Assembly (NCBI GenBank): GCA_964424105.1
Contig: CAYRHJ010000013.1
Span: 127,008 to 191,007 of the forward strand
Direction of reading: 5' to 3'
Length of the DNA: 64,000 nt
Origin: CAYRHJ01 sp964424105
GTDB lineage: Bacteria; Planctomycetota; Phycisphaerae; UBA1845
Within the stretch, counting starts at the first letter, position 1. Every line of letters starts with the position of its first letter. Position numbers and translations under genes: made by a program. Below, one piece after another: positions 1-9,187 of the stretch. The notes beneath the pieces are model-generated. The model saw only the letters and a list, made by a program, of their open reading frames with translations. It did no database searches and had not been told where the DNA came from.

Positions 1-154
1 CCACCGGACGATTCGCAACGAATTCGCTAACTGACACGCACGAACTGATACATCGGATTCGCTTTCTTGCAGAATCCAGCGATGCGTCACCGATATCACT
101 GAAATTTGCGACGAACAGAATCCCGCAACGCGATACGGGGATCACAGACGACAA

Positions 155-2560
155 ATGGCAGCCCTTGCTCCGCCCGATGCTCGCACCGACTTGCTAAAAT
201 CCCTACGAAATGGGGACTGCTACGAATTCATCAACCGAGCGACGACACATCTTCTTGAAAACCCCGGCGACTCGTATATCCGCTTGATGGCCATTCGCGA
301 ATATCTCCGCCTCAATCTGATCGAACCCGCCCGCGAATTGCTCGATGTTGACGCTTGCGACACGGGCCATACCGAACTGGACGCGATGGCCCAACAAATC
401 CATCGACTGTCCGGCACGTCGATTCCCTGGACGAAACACACCGACACTTTCCAAAACAATCTGGCTGCGCTCAATCAATCGGGCTTCCGTTGCAACCGCG
501 TCAACGAATCTTGGAACGAACGGCAAACCCAATTTCAATTTTTCAAGGACGCCAACGGGAACGAGCAAATCCGGCGTCGAGCCAACCATGGCCGGTGGAT
601 GTGGTATCCCTATTTCGGAGATCATCGCGCACAATCGAAACGGTTCGTGCTGGCCACCGAGCCGGGTACGATCATGCGAAGCCCCATCGTACTGGAAGGT
701 TTAGGCCTGGGGCATGTCTTGGAACGGGTCTATCAAGAAACACGTAATACCTATCTGGGTTACAGTTGCGCCATCTTCATCGTTCAACCGGATCCCGCCA
801 TCTTCGCCGCGGTTCTGCATTTACGTGATTGGACTGCGATTCTCGGCGATCCCCGCGTTCACGTTTTCACCGGCCCCAACTGGTGGGAACCGATGGCCGC
901 CATGTTGTTAAGCCGACCCAATTTGCCCCTGCCCGGTCAAGTCATCACCTCCCAGAGTCTCGATGACGCACCGGACCGCCGGATTCTGGACCTGGTGAAT
1001 TTTCTGGGTTCACGACGCGCCGCCGCAATCGGACGATCTTTTTCGGAAATTGAACAACAATACGCCGACCGCGACGTCGCGTCATGGGCCGGGCGTTTCA
1101 AACAGGCCCTGAACGGAGACGGCGAGCCCCTGCGCATCCTGGCCGCGGTCAGTCGTCACACGAGCTTTCTGAAATATTCGATTCGAGACTGTCAACACGC
1201 CATCGAATCGCTGGGGCATCATTGCAAGGTTCTAACCGAGGACAACGACCACGACATCATCAGCCCCACGACCTATCATCAGGTGATTCGTGAATACAAG
1301 CCCGATCTGTTTTTCATTCTCGATCATCTGCGTTCGGGCTTCCGAAACATCCTGCCCGCGAATCTGCCGCTGCTGACCTGGGACCAGGATCAATTGCCCC
1401 ACGTCTTCACGCCTGAAAACGTGCGCCAGGTCGCACCCATCGATTTCGTCGTCGGCTACGCAACGGACCGCTGCCGGGAATTGGGAATGGACCCGCGACA
1501 GCTCCTGCCCGCACGCGTCCCCACGAACGCAGACCAATTTACAACCGAGCCACTTTCGGACGACGAGCACGAACGTTACACCTGCGACGTGTCCTACGTC
1601 AGCCACGCGTCACAATCGGCCCGCGGCTTCCACGACCAGGAGCGCGCCCAATTCAACGACCCGAATGTCGTCCGGCTGTTGGACACCGTGTATGAAAATC
1701 TGGTTCTGTCCTATCAATCCGCGTCAATTCCGAACAATGCCATGTTCAACCGCCTGCTGATCGTCGCCCAGCGGGACTGCGGTCTCGACAGCCTGCCCGA
1801 TGATCTCGTTTGGCGCGTCAAGAGTTGGTACATGTGGCGGTTGGCCGACCGGCTCTTCCGGCACACCGCGCTCGATTGGGTGGCAGGCTGGGCCAGGGAA
1901 ACCGGACGGAATTTCCGAATCTACGGCCACGGATGGGAAAAACACCCGACATTGGGCGAATTCGCCGCCGGCCCCGCCGAAAACGGGCATGAACTGAGCT
2001 GCATTTATCGCGCGTCGCGCATCAACCTGCAATTGATGCCGGCAGGTTTCATTCACCAGCGAGCGCTCGACGGGTTGGCCGCCGGCGGATTCTTTCTGAC
2101 ACGACTGACCCACGGTGAAATTAACGGCCCCGCCTATCGCACATTGGCCGCGCACGTCAACAAGCACGGAATTACCACCGACGGCGAGTTGATCGAATCT
2201 GCTGAACCGGTGATTCAGGATTGCGTCCGGCAAGTCATGGGCGAATATGTCAGCGATCTGAATCCCATGGGCCACGCGTTCGTCCGTGGGCTGAAAGCCT
2301 TGTCCACCTTCGAACACGCCGATCAAGTGTTTCCAGGTTTCCTCGACATCGGTTTTGATTCGCGCGAATCGTTCGCAACCAAAGCCGACCATTTCCTGAA
2401 AAACCCCGCCGCCAGGGATTCAATTGTGAAGGAATTGAGACAAGTCGTGGTGAAGCATTTTGGTTACCGATCGTTCATGAAGCGTTTCCTAGGCGCCATG
2501 GCCGACTACTTGGAAAATCGACGGCGCTCCCCCAATAGCCGACCCGCAATCGCCTCTTGA
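155..2560 (+). CDS. MAF/CgeB-like glycosyltransferase
   Basis: 801-residue cytoplasmic protein. Residues about 10-70 look like a TPR-type helical repeat. Residues about 170-270 (PIVLEGLGLGHVLERVYQET, then an acidic 'VQPD' turn and 'LRDWTAILGDPRVH') resemble the Rossmann-like N-terminal part of the MAF/DUF115 motility-associated glycosyltransferases. Residues about 320-780 resemble the CgeB-type (DUF3880 plus glycosyltransferase group 1) region, with 'YGHGW' and 'FIHQRALDGLAAGGFFLTR' near the donor-sugar side. The family modifies surface or flagellar proteins with sugars, and a flagellin gene lies in this window but 45 kb away, so flagellin as acceptor is inference only. The start is the first ATG of a long open frame; only a weak GGGAT lies upstream. 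It stands alone, with a repeat-rich gap behind it. Confidence 0.6.
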   Translation: MAALAPPDARTDLLKSLRNGDCYEFINRATTHLLENPGDSYIRLMAIREYLRLNLIEPARELLDVDACDTGHTELDAMAQQIHRLSGTSIPWTKHTDTFQNNLAALNQSGFRCNRVNESWNERQTQFQFFKDANGNEQIRRRANHGRWMWYPYFGDHRAQSKRFVLATEPGTIMRSPIVLEGLGLGHVLERVYQETRNTYLGYSCAIFIVQPDPAIFAAVLHLRDWTAILGDPRVHVFTGPNWWEPMAAMLLSRPNLPLPGQVITSQSLDDAPDRRILDLVNFLGSRRAAAIGRSFSEIEQQYADRDVASWAGRFKQALNGDGEPLRILAAVSRHTSFLKYSIRDCQHAIESLGHHCKVLTEDNDHDIISPTTYHQVIREYKPDLFFILDHLRSGFRNILPANLPLLTWDQDQLPHVFTPENVRQVAPIDFVVGYATDRCRELGMDPRQLLPARVPTNADQFTTEPLSDDEHERYTCDVSYVSHASQSARGFHDQERAQFNDPNVVRLLDTVYENLVLSYQSASIPNNAMFNRLLIVAQRDCGLDSLPDDLVWRVKSWYMWRLADRLFRHTALDWVAGWARETGRNFRIYGHGWEKHPTLGEFAAGPAENGHELSCIYRASRINLQLMPAGFIHQRALDGLAAGGFFLTRLTHGEINGPAYRTLAAHVNKHGITTDGELIESAEPVIQDCVRQVMGEYVSDLNPMGHAFVRGLKALSTFEHADQVFPGFLDIGFDSRESFATKADHFLKNPAARDSIVKELRQVVVKHFGYRSFMKRFLGAMADYLENRRRSPNSRPAIAS

Positions 2561-2815
2561 CGAGCCGCGAGCGCAAAGCGAGCGGTCCCCCGACGACCAT
2601 ATGCCATCCGCCGTCCGCCTAACGATTTCAGAGCCGCGACCGTCAGGGAGCGGTCTTTCGATCTATTCGGAGGGCAGTTCGACCCTCGTGTCCGACTCTC
2701 CTAGTCCGCCCTTCACGGCAGATGACAAGCCGGTCCAATCCATTTCGGTCCGCCCGCGACATGGGTTGGTGACCCATTTTATGAATTAACTTCGTCCCAT
2801 AAATCATAGTTCGGA
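2561..2815. repeat. Intergenic gap with two dispersed GC palindromes
   Basis: The gap before prkA carries two members of the dispersed repeat found through the window. One is at 2562-2590 (CGAGCCGCGAGCGCAAAGCG followed by AGCGGTCC) and one at 2631-2655 (starts GAGCCGCGACCG, ends GGGAGCGGTC). Each has GACCG/CGGTC type arms. No protein-like frame was seen here. Confidence 0.7.
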
Positions 2816-2844
2816 TTGACTTGCCACTATGGCATATTTACGAT
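2816..2844 (+). promoter_or_regulatory. Candidate sigma70 promoter of the prkA operon
   Basis: A -35-like TTGACT (2816-2821) and a -10-like TACGAT (2839-2844) are separated by 17 bases, about 190 bases before prkA. The spacer itself holds an inverted repeat TGCCA-CTA-TGGCA (2822-2834), which could bind a dimeric regulator. This is pattern only; no start site is known. Confidence 0.35.
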
Positions 2845-3032
2845 TGAGATGAAGGCGGGTCGTTTTGAAAAAGACGTACCAAGCTTCACGTCGCTTGAAC
2901 CGATGAACACTAGCGACCGTGGACCGGGTGTGCGCCGTTGCGCGCGGTGGGTCGCGCTTCGACCACCGCCCGAGTCGGTGATAGGCTTCCGCGGACGTCC
3001 GGTATGGGCACTTCATTGGGAGGTAGCCTGGC

Positions 3033-5093
3033 ATGGCCAGCAAAGAAGACATTTTTTCGATCGTTGATAGAAAGCTCGACCCCAAGCAATTCCGCCAACA
3101 GCATTGGGAAGGGTCCTTCGCGGACTACGTCGAAATGGTGGTGGCCAGGCCGCAGATCGCCCGCAACGCCTTTCAACGCATCTATGACATGATCGTGCAT
3201 TTCGGCACGGAGCGATTCACTCGCCTGCGCCGCGAGTACGTCCGCTACAAATTTTTCGATGATCCCATCGAAGGCGGCCGAGACGCCATCTTCGGCCTGG
3301 AAACATCGCTGATGGCGCTGGTCGATTTCTTCCGATCCGCCGCACACGGGTACGGCACGGAATCACGCATTCTGCTGCTTCATGGCCCCGTGGGGTCGAG
3401 CAAGAGCACGATGGTTCGATTGCTGAAGAAGGGCTTGGAGTATTATTCGCGACTCGAAGAAGGGGCGTTGTATACATTCACCTGGAACATCCCCACGCCG
3501 AAAGGCGAGAATGAATATCATCGATGCCCGATGCATGAAGAGCCACTGAAACTGATTCCACCCGCCGCCCGCCAGGAGGTCCTGGAAACCATCAATCGCA
3601 ATCAGGAAGAACTGCATCAAATCCGCGTGGAAGGCGAACTCGACCCCTTCTGCCGGAAAATGTATGAAGACCTGCTGCTGGCCTATGACGGTAATTGGCG
3701 AAAGGTGATAGAGCACGTCACCGTCAGAAGGCTGATTCTGTCCGAAAAAGACCGCACCGGGATCGGCACTTTTCAACCCAAGGATGAAAAAAATCAAGAT
3801 TCAACTGAACTGACCGGCGATATCAACTATCGTAAGATCGCCGAATACGGGTCCGACAGCGATCCGCGGGCTTTCAATTTTGACGGCGAGTTGAATATCG
3901 CCAATCGCGGTTTGGTGGAATTCATCGAGGTATTAAAGCTGGACGTTGCCTTTTTGTACGACCTGCTGGGAGCGTCGCAGGAACATTCCATCAAACCAAA
4001 AAAATTCGCCCAGACTGACATCGATGAAATCATCGTCGGGCACACCAACGAACCGGAATACAAGAAATTGCAAAGCAACGAACTGATGGAGGCTTTTCGC
4101 GACCGAACCATCAAGATCGACGTTCCCTACAGCGTTCGCCTGGACGACGAAATTCGCATCTACGAAAAAGATTTCAACAACGAGCGAATCCGCGGCATTC
4201 ACATCGCCCCCCACACCATTGAAACCGCGGCGATGTGGGCGGTGCTGACGCGCCTGGAGGAACCCAAGAAAGCCGGCCTGACGCTGATGCAGAAGATGAA
4301 ACTATACACCGGGCGATCCGTGCCGAATTTCACCGAGGACGCGGTGAAGGAGTTGCGGCTGGAATCGCCTCGCGAGGGCATGTTGGGAATCAGTCCGCGC
4401 TACATTCAAGACAAGCTGTCCAACACGCTGGTATCAGATCAAGCTCTGAAGGAAAAGTGCATCAATCCGTTCATGGTGATGAACGAGTTGGAAAAGGGCT
4501 TGCAACATCACAGCCTGATCAACGACGAAGAAATCAAGAAGCGTTATCGAGAGCTTCTGGGCGTGGTAAGGCAGGAATACGAAGACCTGCTGAAATCCGA
4601 AGTGCAGCGGGCCATCAGCGCCGATGAAGACGCCATCAAGCGGCTGTGTTCCAATTACATCGACAACGTTCGCGCCTACACGCAGCATGAAAAGGTGCGC
4701 AACAAGTACACCGGGCAGGACGAGCCGCCCGATGAACGCCTGATGCGGTCCATCGAGGAAAAGATCGACATCTCCGATTCCCGCAAGGATGATTTCCGCC
4801 AGGAGATCATGAACTACATTGGCTCGTTGGCACTTGGGGGCAAGAAATTCGACTACAAGAGCAACGATCGGCTGTATCGAGCGCTGGAGCTGAAGCTGTT
4901 CGAGGATCAGCGAGACACGATCAAACTGAAGAACGTGGTATCAGGCGTTGTCGATGACGAGACGCAGGCCAAGATCGACGTGGTCAAACAGCGCTTGATC
5001 AAGTACTTCGGCTATAACGAGACCAGCGCCACCGACGTGCTGAACTACGTCGCCAGTATTTTCGCACGCGGCGATTCGAAGGACGACTCCTGA
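3033..5093 (+). CDS. prkA: PrkA family serine protein kinase
   Basis: 686 residues, the usual length for PrkA/YeaG, a cytoplasmic AAA-type ATPase and Ser/Thr kinase linked to nitrogen starvation and stationary phase (and to sporulation in Bacillus). The Walker A loop GPVGSSKST sits near residues 116-125, followed by the long PrkA helical region and the C-terminal kinase-like domain. The ATG is preceded by GGGAGG at 9 bases. It is the first gene of a unit with two small genes, yeaH/DUF444 and spoVR downstream, the classic trio of this pathway. A candidate promoter lies at 2816-2844. Confidence 0.95.
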   Translation: MASKEDIFSIVDRKLDPKQFRQQHWEGSFADYVEMVVARPQIARNAFQRIYDMIVHFGTERFTRLRREYVRYKFFDDPIEGGRDAIFGLETSLMALVDFFRSAAHGYGTESRILLLHGPVGSSKSTMVRLLKKGLEYYSRLEEGALYTFTWNIPTPKGENEYHRCPMHEEPLKLIPPAARQEVLETINRNQEELHQIRVEGELDPFCRKMYEDLLLAYDGNWRKVIEHVTVRRLILSEKDRTGIGTFQPKDEKNQDSTELTGDINYRKIAEYGSDSDPRAFNFDGELNIANRGLVEFIEVLKLDVAFLYDLLGASQEHSIKPKKFAQTDIDEIIVGHTNEPEYKKLQSNELMEAFRDRTIKIDVPYSVRLDDEIRIYEKDFNNERIRGIHIAPHTIETAAMWAVLTRLEEPKKAGLTLMQKMKLYTGRSVPNFTEDAVKELRLESPREGMLGISPRYIQDKLSNTLVSDQALKEKCINPFMVMNELEKGLQHHSLINDEEIKKRYRELLGVVRQEYEDLLKSEVQRAISADEDAIKRLCSNYIDNVRAYTQHEKVRNKYTGQDEPPDERLMRSIEEKIDISDSRKDDFRQEIMNYIGSLALGGKKFDYKSNDRLYRALELKLFEDQRDTIKLKNVVSGVVDDETQAKIDVVKQRLIKYFGYNETSATDVLNYVASIFARGDSKDDS

Positions 5094-5118
5094 GCGGGTC
5101 CAAATCGGGAGAAAGTCC

Positions 5119-5376
5119 TTGGCGTCCGATCGACCCATAGGCTTCAAACTCCTTGGCCCGCTCAAGGACGTGAAAATCATCGCCACAGGCCGGCAAATCC
5201 GGGTCTTGAGGACACTGAAAAGGCGATTCGCCGGCACGAATTGGCGAAAGAAAAAGGGCATCGCCAGAATCGAGGACGAACATGGCTGGATCGGAGAAGC
5301 GGAAATCCACTGGTTCGAAGCCCACGGGACGGGGCGCGTGGGTTGGAAAATCAAGAGACGGCTCACCAACCGCTAG
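5119..5376 (+). CDS. Small conserved basic protein in prkA operon
   Basis: 85 residues, rich in Lys/Arg, with the segment AEIHWFEAHGTGRVGWKIKR near the C-terminus. I believe this corresponds to a small uncharacterised family of similar proteins ending in 'HW.EAHG.GR...KIKR', but no function is known to me. The start is TTG at 5119, supported by GGGAGAAAG upstream. It lies 25 bases after prkA and its 3' third overlaps the next gene out of frame (5282-5376). Position suggests co-expression with prkA-yeaH-spoVR. Confidence 0.6.
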   Translation: MASDRPIGFKLLGPLKDVKIIATGRQIRVLRTLKRRFAGTNWRKKKGIARIEDEHGWIGEAEIHWFEAHGTGRVGWKIKRRLTNR

Positions 5377-5611
5377 GGCTGGATATCCCGCGTACGCCGT
5401 TTGCATTGACAACAGCGGGCACGAAGAGTCCCTGCTACAAGGGAAGGTCTATCGCATCGTAGCCCGACAACCGGGAGATCGGCAGAGCGACGTTCGGGTC
5501 GTCGATGAGGAAGGCGAAGACTATCTTTATGCGGCCAAACGATTTGTGTACGTTGAGCTATCGGTCAAAGCCCAACGCGCCGTCTCGCAGGCGGTGCCGG
5601 TGGCTTCGTAA
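5282..5611 (+). CDS. Small conserved protein (YAVCIDNSG...GEDYLY type)
   Basis: 109 residues as read from the only ATG in frame. The core YAVCIDNSGHEESLLQGKVY, followed by VVDEEGEDYLYAAKRF, resembles a small uncharacterised family with the pattern C-I-D-N-S-G-x-E...V-x-D-E-x-G-E-D-Y-L-Y. The first 35 residues are low-complexity and overlap the previous gene in another frame. The conserved core therefore starts only after 5376, and the N-terminus may be fortuitous or the start mis-assigned, although no GTG or TTG lies closer in frame. It ends 37 bases before yeaH. Function unknown. Confidence 0.6.
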   Translation: MAGSEKRKSTGSKPTGRGAWVGKSRDGSPTARAGYPAYAVCIDNSGHEESLLQGKVYRIVARQPGDRQSDVRVVDEEGEDYLYAAKRFVYVELSVKAQRAVSQAVPVAS

Positions 5612-5648
5612 ACGCGATTGACAAGCGACATGGACGGTGGAACCGGCA

Positions 5649-6749
5649 ATGAGTTCCAGCATTGGCAAAGATCACCAGCGATTCCGCCAGATCGTCAAGG
5701 GAAAGATTCGCGAAGACTTGCGAAAATTCCTGACGCGAGGGGAGCTTCTGGGCCGAGAAGGCCACCGCACCATTTCCATTCCCATCCGCGGCGTGGACCT
5801 GCCCCATTTCCGATACGGTGACAACAGTGACAGCGGCGTCGGCACCGGTGATGGCAAGCCCGGCGACCCCGCGGACACCGACGGCGAGGGCATCGGCCCG
5901 GGCGGCACCGAAGAAGGTCAGCACATCCTGGAAGTGGAGGTCAGCCTCGATGAGTTGGCCGACATTCTAGGCGAAGAACTGGAATTGCCCCGCATCCTCC
6001 CCAAGGGCCGCAGACGCATCACCAGTGAAAAAGACCGCTACAGCGGCATTCGCCAAACCGGGCCTGAATCCCTGCGACATTTCCGGCGGACCTATCGCCG
6101 GGCCCTGCGAAGACAGATCATGACCGGCACGTACGACCCCGACAATCCGCGCATCATCTTCGAACGCTCCGATAAGCAATTTCGAAGCTGGAAAACCGTC
6201 ACCAGCCCCCAGAGCAACGCCGTCATCGTCTACATGATGGACGTCTCCGGATCGATGGGCGACGAACAGAAGGAGCTGGTGCGGCTGGAGGCCTTCTGGA
6301 TCGACGCCTGGCTGCGACGCAATTATGAGGGCATCGAAAGCCGATACGTGGTGCACGACGTCCGGGCCGGCGAGGTTGATCGAGACCTGTTCTATCGCAT
6401 TCGCGAAGACGGCGGCACGCGCATCAGCAGCGCCTTTCGCTTCGCCAAGGGACTGATCGAAACCGAATACGTCCCCGAAGAATGGAACGTGTATCTGTTT
6501 CATTTTTCAGACGGCGATAACAGCAGCGAGTCCGACAGCCGCGAATGCTGCACGATCCTGACGGAGCATCTGCTCCCCGTGTGCAACCTGTTCGGCTATT
6601 GCCAGGTGGCCAGCGCCTACGGAAGCGGCAACTTCATCAACGTCTTGCACGAGCACCTCAAGGAAGAAGAACGGCTGGTGACCTCCCGCGTCAACAACAA
6701 GGACGACATCTACGACAGCATCAAGTCGTTCTTCGCAGCCGGGCGATAG
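5649..6749 (+). CDS. yeaH: DUF444/YeaH family VWA-like protein
   Basis: 366 residues. DUF444 proteins partner with PrkA and SpoVR in the stationary-phase/nitrogen-stress pathway. An early basic region (residues 1-45) is followed by a Gly/Asp-rich low-complexity stretch (about 60-95). A von Willebrand A-like fold begins at YMMDVSGSMG near residue 195, where D-x-S-G-S is the metal-ion-dependent adhesion site. I prefer ATG 5649 over the in-frame GTG at 5637 because MSSSIGKDHQRF matches the usual family N-terminus. A pair of dispersed repeats follows before spoVR. Confidence 0.9.
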   Translation: MSSSIGKDHQRFRQIVKGKIREDLRKFLTRGELLGREGHRTISIPIRGVDLPHFRYGDNSDSGVGTGDGKPGDPADTDGEGIGPGGTEEGQHILEVEVSLDELADILGEELELPRILPKGRRRITSEKDRYSGIRQTGPESLRHFRRTYRRALRRQIMTGTYDPDNPRIIFERSDKQFRSWKTVTSPQSNAVIVYMMDVSGSMGDEQKELVRLEAFWIDAWLRRNYEGIESRYVVHDVRAGEVDRDLFYRIREDGGTRISSAFRFAKGLIETEYVPEEWNVYLFHFSDGDNSSESDSRECCTILTEHLLPVCNLFGYCQVASAYGSGNFINVLHEHLKEEERLVTSRVNNKDDIYDSIKSFFAAGR

Positions 6750-6755
6750 GCAGAA

Positions 6756-6825
6756 GACCGCTCCCTTTCGGCCGCGGCTCTGATAAGAGGGTGCAAGAGA
6801 AACCGCTCCCTTACCGTCGCGGCTC
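6756..6825. repeat. Two dispersed palindromes between yeaH and spoVR
   Basis: Two copies of the window-wide repeat in reverse orientation at 6756-6780 (GACCGCTCCC ... CGCGGCTC) and 6802-6825 (ACCGCTCCC ... CGCGGCTC), 21 bases apart. They fill the 137-base gap between yeaH and the spoVR start. They also extend an open frame upstream of spoVR, which would be translated as PLPFGRGS/PLPYRRGS if read through. Confidence 0.75.
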
Positions 6826-6886
6826 TGTAAGAGGCGGGCAGGGAAGTTGGGTCGGGTACGGGTTATGGATCGCGGAAGAAACCGTC

Positions 6887-8449
6887 ATGGCTGAGCCAAG
6901 CGTCAACAGCCGATTACCGGAAGACCTCGCCCGATGGGCCGAGGTCATCGCCCAACATGCCCGCGACGAGGGTCTGGACTTTTTCGAGACGCTCTTCGAA
7001 ATGCTCGACCCCGATCAGATCACGCAGGTCGCTGCCTACGGCGGCTTTCCCCAGCGCTACCCCCATTGGCGCTTCGGCATGGAATACGAGAGGCTGCAAC
7101 GTTCCCATCGCTACGGGCTTAGCAAAATCTATGAAATGGTCATCAACAACAATCCCTGCTACGCCTACCTGATGAACGACAGCCATCCCGTTGATTACAA
7201 GACCGTCATCGCCCACGTCTACGCCCACTGCGACTTTTTCAAAAACAACGTCTGGTTCTCCCACACCAACCGTCGCATGATCGACGAGATGGCCAATCAC
7301 GCCACACGCATTCGCCGATACATCGACCGCCATGGCCTCGACGTCGTCGAACGATTCATCGATACCTGCTTGGCCATTGAAGACCTCATCGATCCCCATT
7401 CGCTGTTCGTCCGCCGCGATCCGCCATTTCACGTGGCCGGCACCGACGACCCTTCGCCCACCGAAACGCGATTCCCGGCGAAAGAGTACATGGAAGATTA
7501 TATCAACCCGCCCGGCACCCTGGCTAAGGAACGGCTGAAACGTTCGACCGAGGAACAGGCCCAACGACTTCGCTTCCCAGCTACGCCCGTTCGCGACGTC
7601 CTGTTCTTCCTGCTGGAAAGCGCTCCGTTGGACGATTGGGAGTCGGACATCTTGTCCATCATCCGCGAGGAAGCCTATTACTTCGCCCCGCAAGGGCAAA
7701 CCAAAATCATGAACGAAGGGTGGGCCAGCTATTGGCATTCCACCATCATGACGCGCTATTGTCTGCAAGCCGACGAGGTCATCACCTACTGCGACCACCA
7801 TTCGGGTACGCTGGCCACCTCACCGGGGCGACTGAACCCCTACAAGCTGGGCGTCGAACTGTTTCGTGACATCGAAGATCGCTGGAACACCGGACGGCAC
7901 GGCGTCGAATACGAGCGCTGCGACAACATCGAAAAGCGGCGGGCATGGAAAACGCACGAGCCGCCCGAACGACCCGTCGTCGGCAAACGCTCCCCAGGCC
8001 GAGAGAAGATTTTCGAAGTCCGGCGAATCTACAACGACGTCACGTTCATCGATGCCTTCATGACCCCCGAATTCATGGAAGAGCAGAAGCTCTATCACTA
8101 CCGCATGGATCCTGCCACCGGGAAAATGGTCACGGTCAGCCGTGATTTCCACAAGATCAAGCAACAGATGCTTTTCATGCTCACCAACCACGCCAGACCT
8201 TACATCTACGTCGTCGATGGCAATTATCGCAATCGCGGCGAGCTATACCTAGCCCACAAGCACGTCGGCGTGGACCTGGAGATGAAATTCCTGATCGAGA
8301 CGCTGAAAAACATCGAACACATCTGGAACCGCCCCGTCCACCTGCACACCCTGATCGACGATGACCCCGTCCTGTTCAGCTTCGACGGGGAGCAGTCCAC
8401 CCAACAACGCGTCGACGACAGCGTCGATGAACCAGCCAACAAACTGTAA
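6887..8449 (+). CDS. spoVR: SpoVR family protein
   Basis: 520 residues, matching the SpoVR/YcgB family. 'YPHWRFGMEYERL' and 'YAYLMNDSHP' near residues 60-90, 'NEGWASYWHSTIM' near 275-290 and 'HHSGTLATSPGRLNPYKLG' near 305-325 are typical family segments. The protein acts with PrkA and YeaH in stress and stationary-phase physiology; its biochemical activity is not settled. The frame is open further upstream (to 6545), but that part only reads through yeaH and the two repeats, so ATG 6887 (MAEPSVNSRLPEDLARWA) is chosen. The ribosome site is weak (GGAAGAA). Last gene of the operon. Confidence 0.95.
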   Translation: MAEPSVNSRLPEDLARWAEVIAQHARDEGLDFFETLFEMLDPDQITQVAAYGGFPQRYPHWRFGMEYERLQRSHRYGLSKIYEMVINNNPCYAYLMNDSHPVDYKTVIAHVYAHCDFFKNNVWFSHTNRRMIDEMANHATRIRRYIDRHGLDVVERFIDTCLAIEDLIDPHSLFVRRDPPFHVAGTDDPSPTETRFPAKEYMEDYINPPGTLAKERLKRSTEEQAQRLRFPATPVRDVLFFLLESAPLDDWESDILSIIREEAYYFAPQGQTKIMNEGWASYWHSTIMTRYCLQADEVITYCDHHSGTLATSPGRLNPYKLGVELFRDIEDRWNTGRHGVEYERCDNIEKRRAWKTHEPPERPVVGKRSPGREKIFEVRRIYNDVTFIDAFMTPEFMEEQKLYHYRMDPATGKMVTVSRDFHKIKQQMLFMLTNHARPYIYVVDGNYRNRGELYLAHKHVGVDLEMKFLIETLKNIEHIWNRPVHLHTLIDDDPVLFSFDGEQSTQQRVDDSVDEPANKL

Positions 8450-8575
8450 ACGTTCGATGGCCGTTCGCCCCCGCGTCCCGTCACTCCCCGCGTTCCGTCA
8501 TTCCCCCGCGTTCCGCCACGTATCGCGCATTGGGACATCGAGGTGCGTCGACTTGTCGCCCTATGATTCCTCGCA

Positions 8576-9187
8576 CTACATCCGATCGCGCAGCGATTCA
8601 TCAATTCGCGTCCGTGCCCGACTCGCACGCACCACCAATTGGTCTATCTCGTGATCCGACTTCTGGCGCATTTCCGCGTCAGCCAGCGAGTACGCGTTCA
8701 CATACACCATGTAAGCCGCCGCCCGCACGGACGCTTCCGCCAGCACCGCCGCCACACCCAAATCACTGACCAGATTCTTGTTCGCCACACCCAACAGCCT
8801 CTCGATCAGATCAACCGTCTCGCAAGCCGCCGCCGCGATTTGCATCGGGACCGCCACCGCCACGCCCAACGCGATAGCAAAATGTTCATTCCCCCCGCCG
8901 CCGGCCTTCCCCCGTTTCGATGCAGCCGCCAACTGTTCATAGGCCTCGCAATCCTCGACCAACAATCCCCGCAACAGCTCGTCCGTCCGCATCAGTTGCT
9001 GTTCAAATTCACGCGCTTCAGTATCGTCAATGCTGGTCTTATTATCGCTGCTGGAATAGGCCGCCACCATTCTTGCCAGCGCGCTGCCCAGCGCGCCCGC
9101 CGCAGCCGCCACCGCCCCACCACCCGGTGTGGGAGTCCTCGCCGCCACCGAATCCAGAAACGAATCCATATTGGGAGATGATTTCAT
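8576..9187 (-). CDS. Cyclodeaminase/cyclohydrolase family protein
   Basis: 203 residues, matching the C-terminal cyclodeaminase domain of FTCD and the stand-alone FchA enzymes (methenyl- or formimino-tetrahydrofolate conversion, cytoplasm). The N-terminal SVAARTPTPGGGAVAAAAGA is the family signature, followed by an all-helical body. It overlaps the upstream glycosyltransferase gene by 4 bases (ATGA at 9184-9187), so the two are translationally coupled. No other folate gene is near, so the exact substrate is open. Confidence 0.85.
   Translation of the reverse strand: MKSSPNMDSFLDSVAARTPTPGGGAVAAAAGALGSALARMVAAYSSSDNKTSIDDTEAREFEQQLMRTDELLRGLLVEDCEAYEQLAAASKRGKAGGGGNEHFAIALGVAVAVPMQIAAAACETVDLIERLLGVANKNLVSDLGVAAVLAEASVRAAAYMVYVNAYSLADAEMRQKSDHEIDQLVVRASRARTRIDESLRDRM

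Noticed and set aside
6545..6886. Longer N-terminus for SpoVR
   Set aside because: It would read out of frame through yeaH and across two dispersed repeats; the family N-terminus fits ATG 6887.
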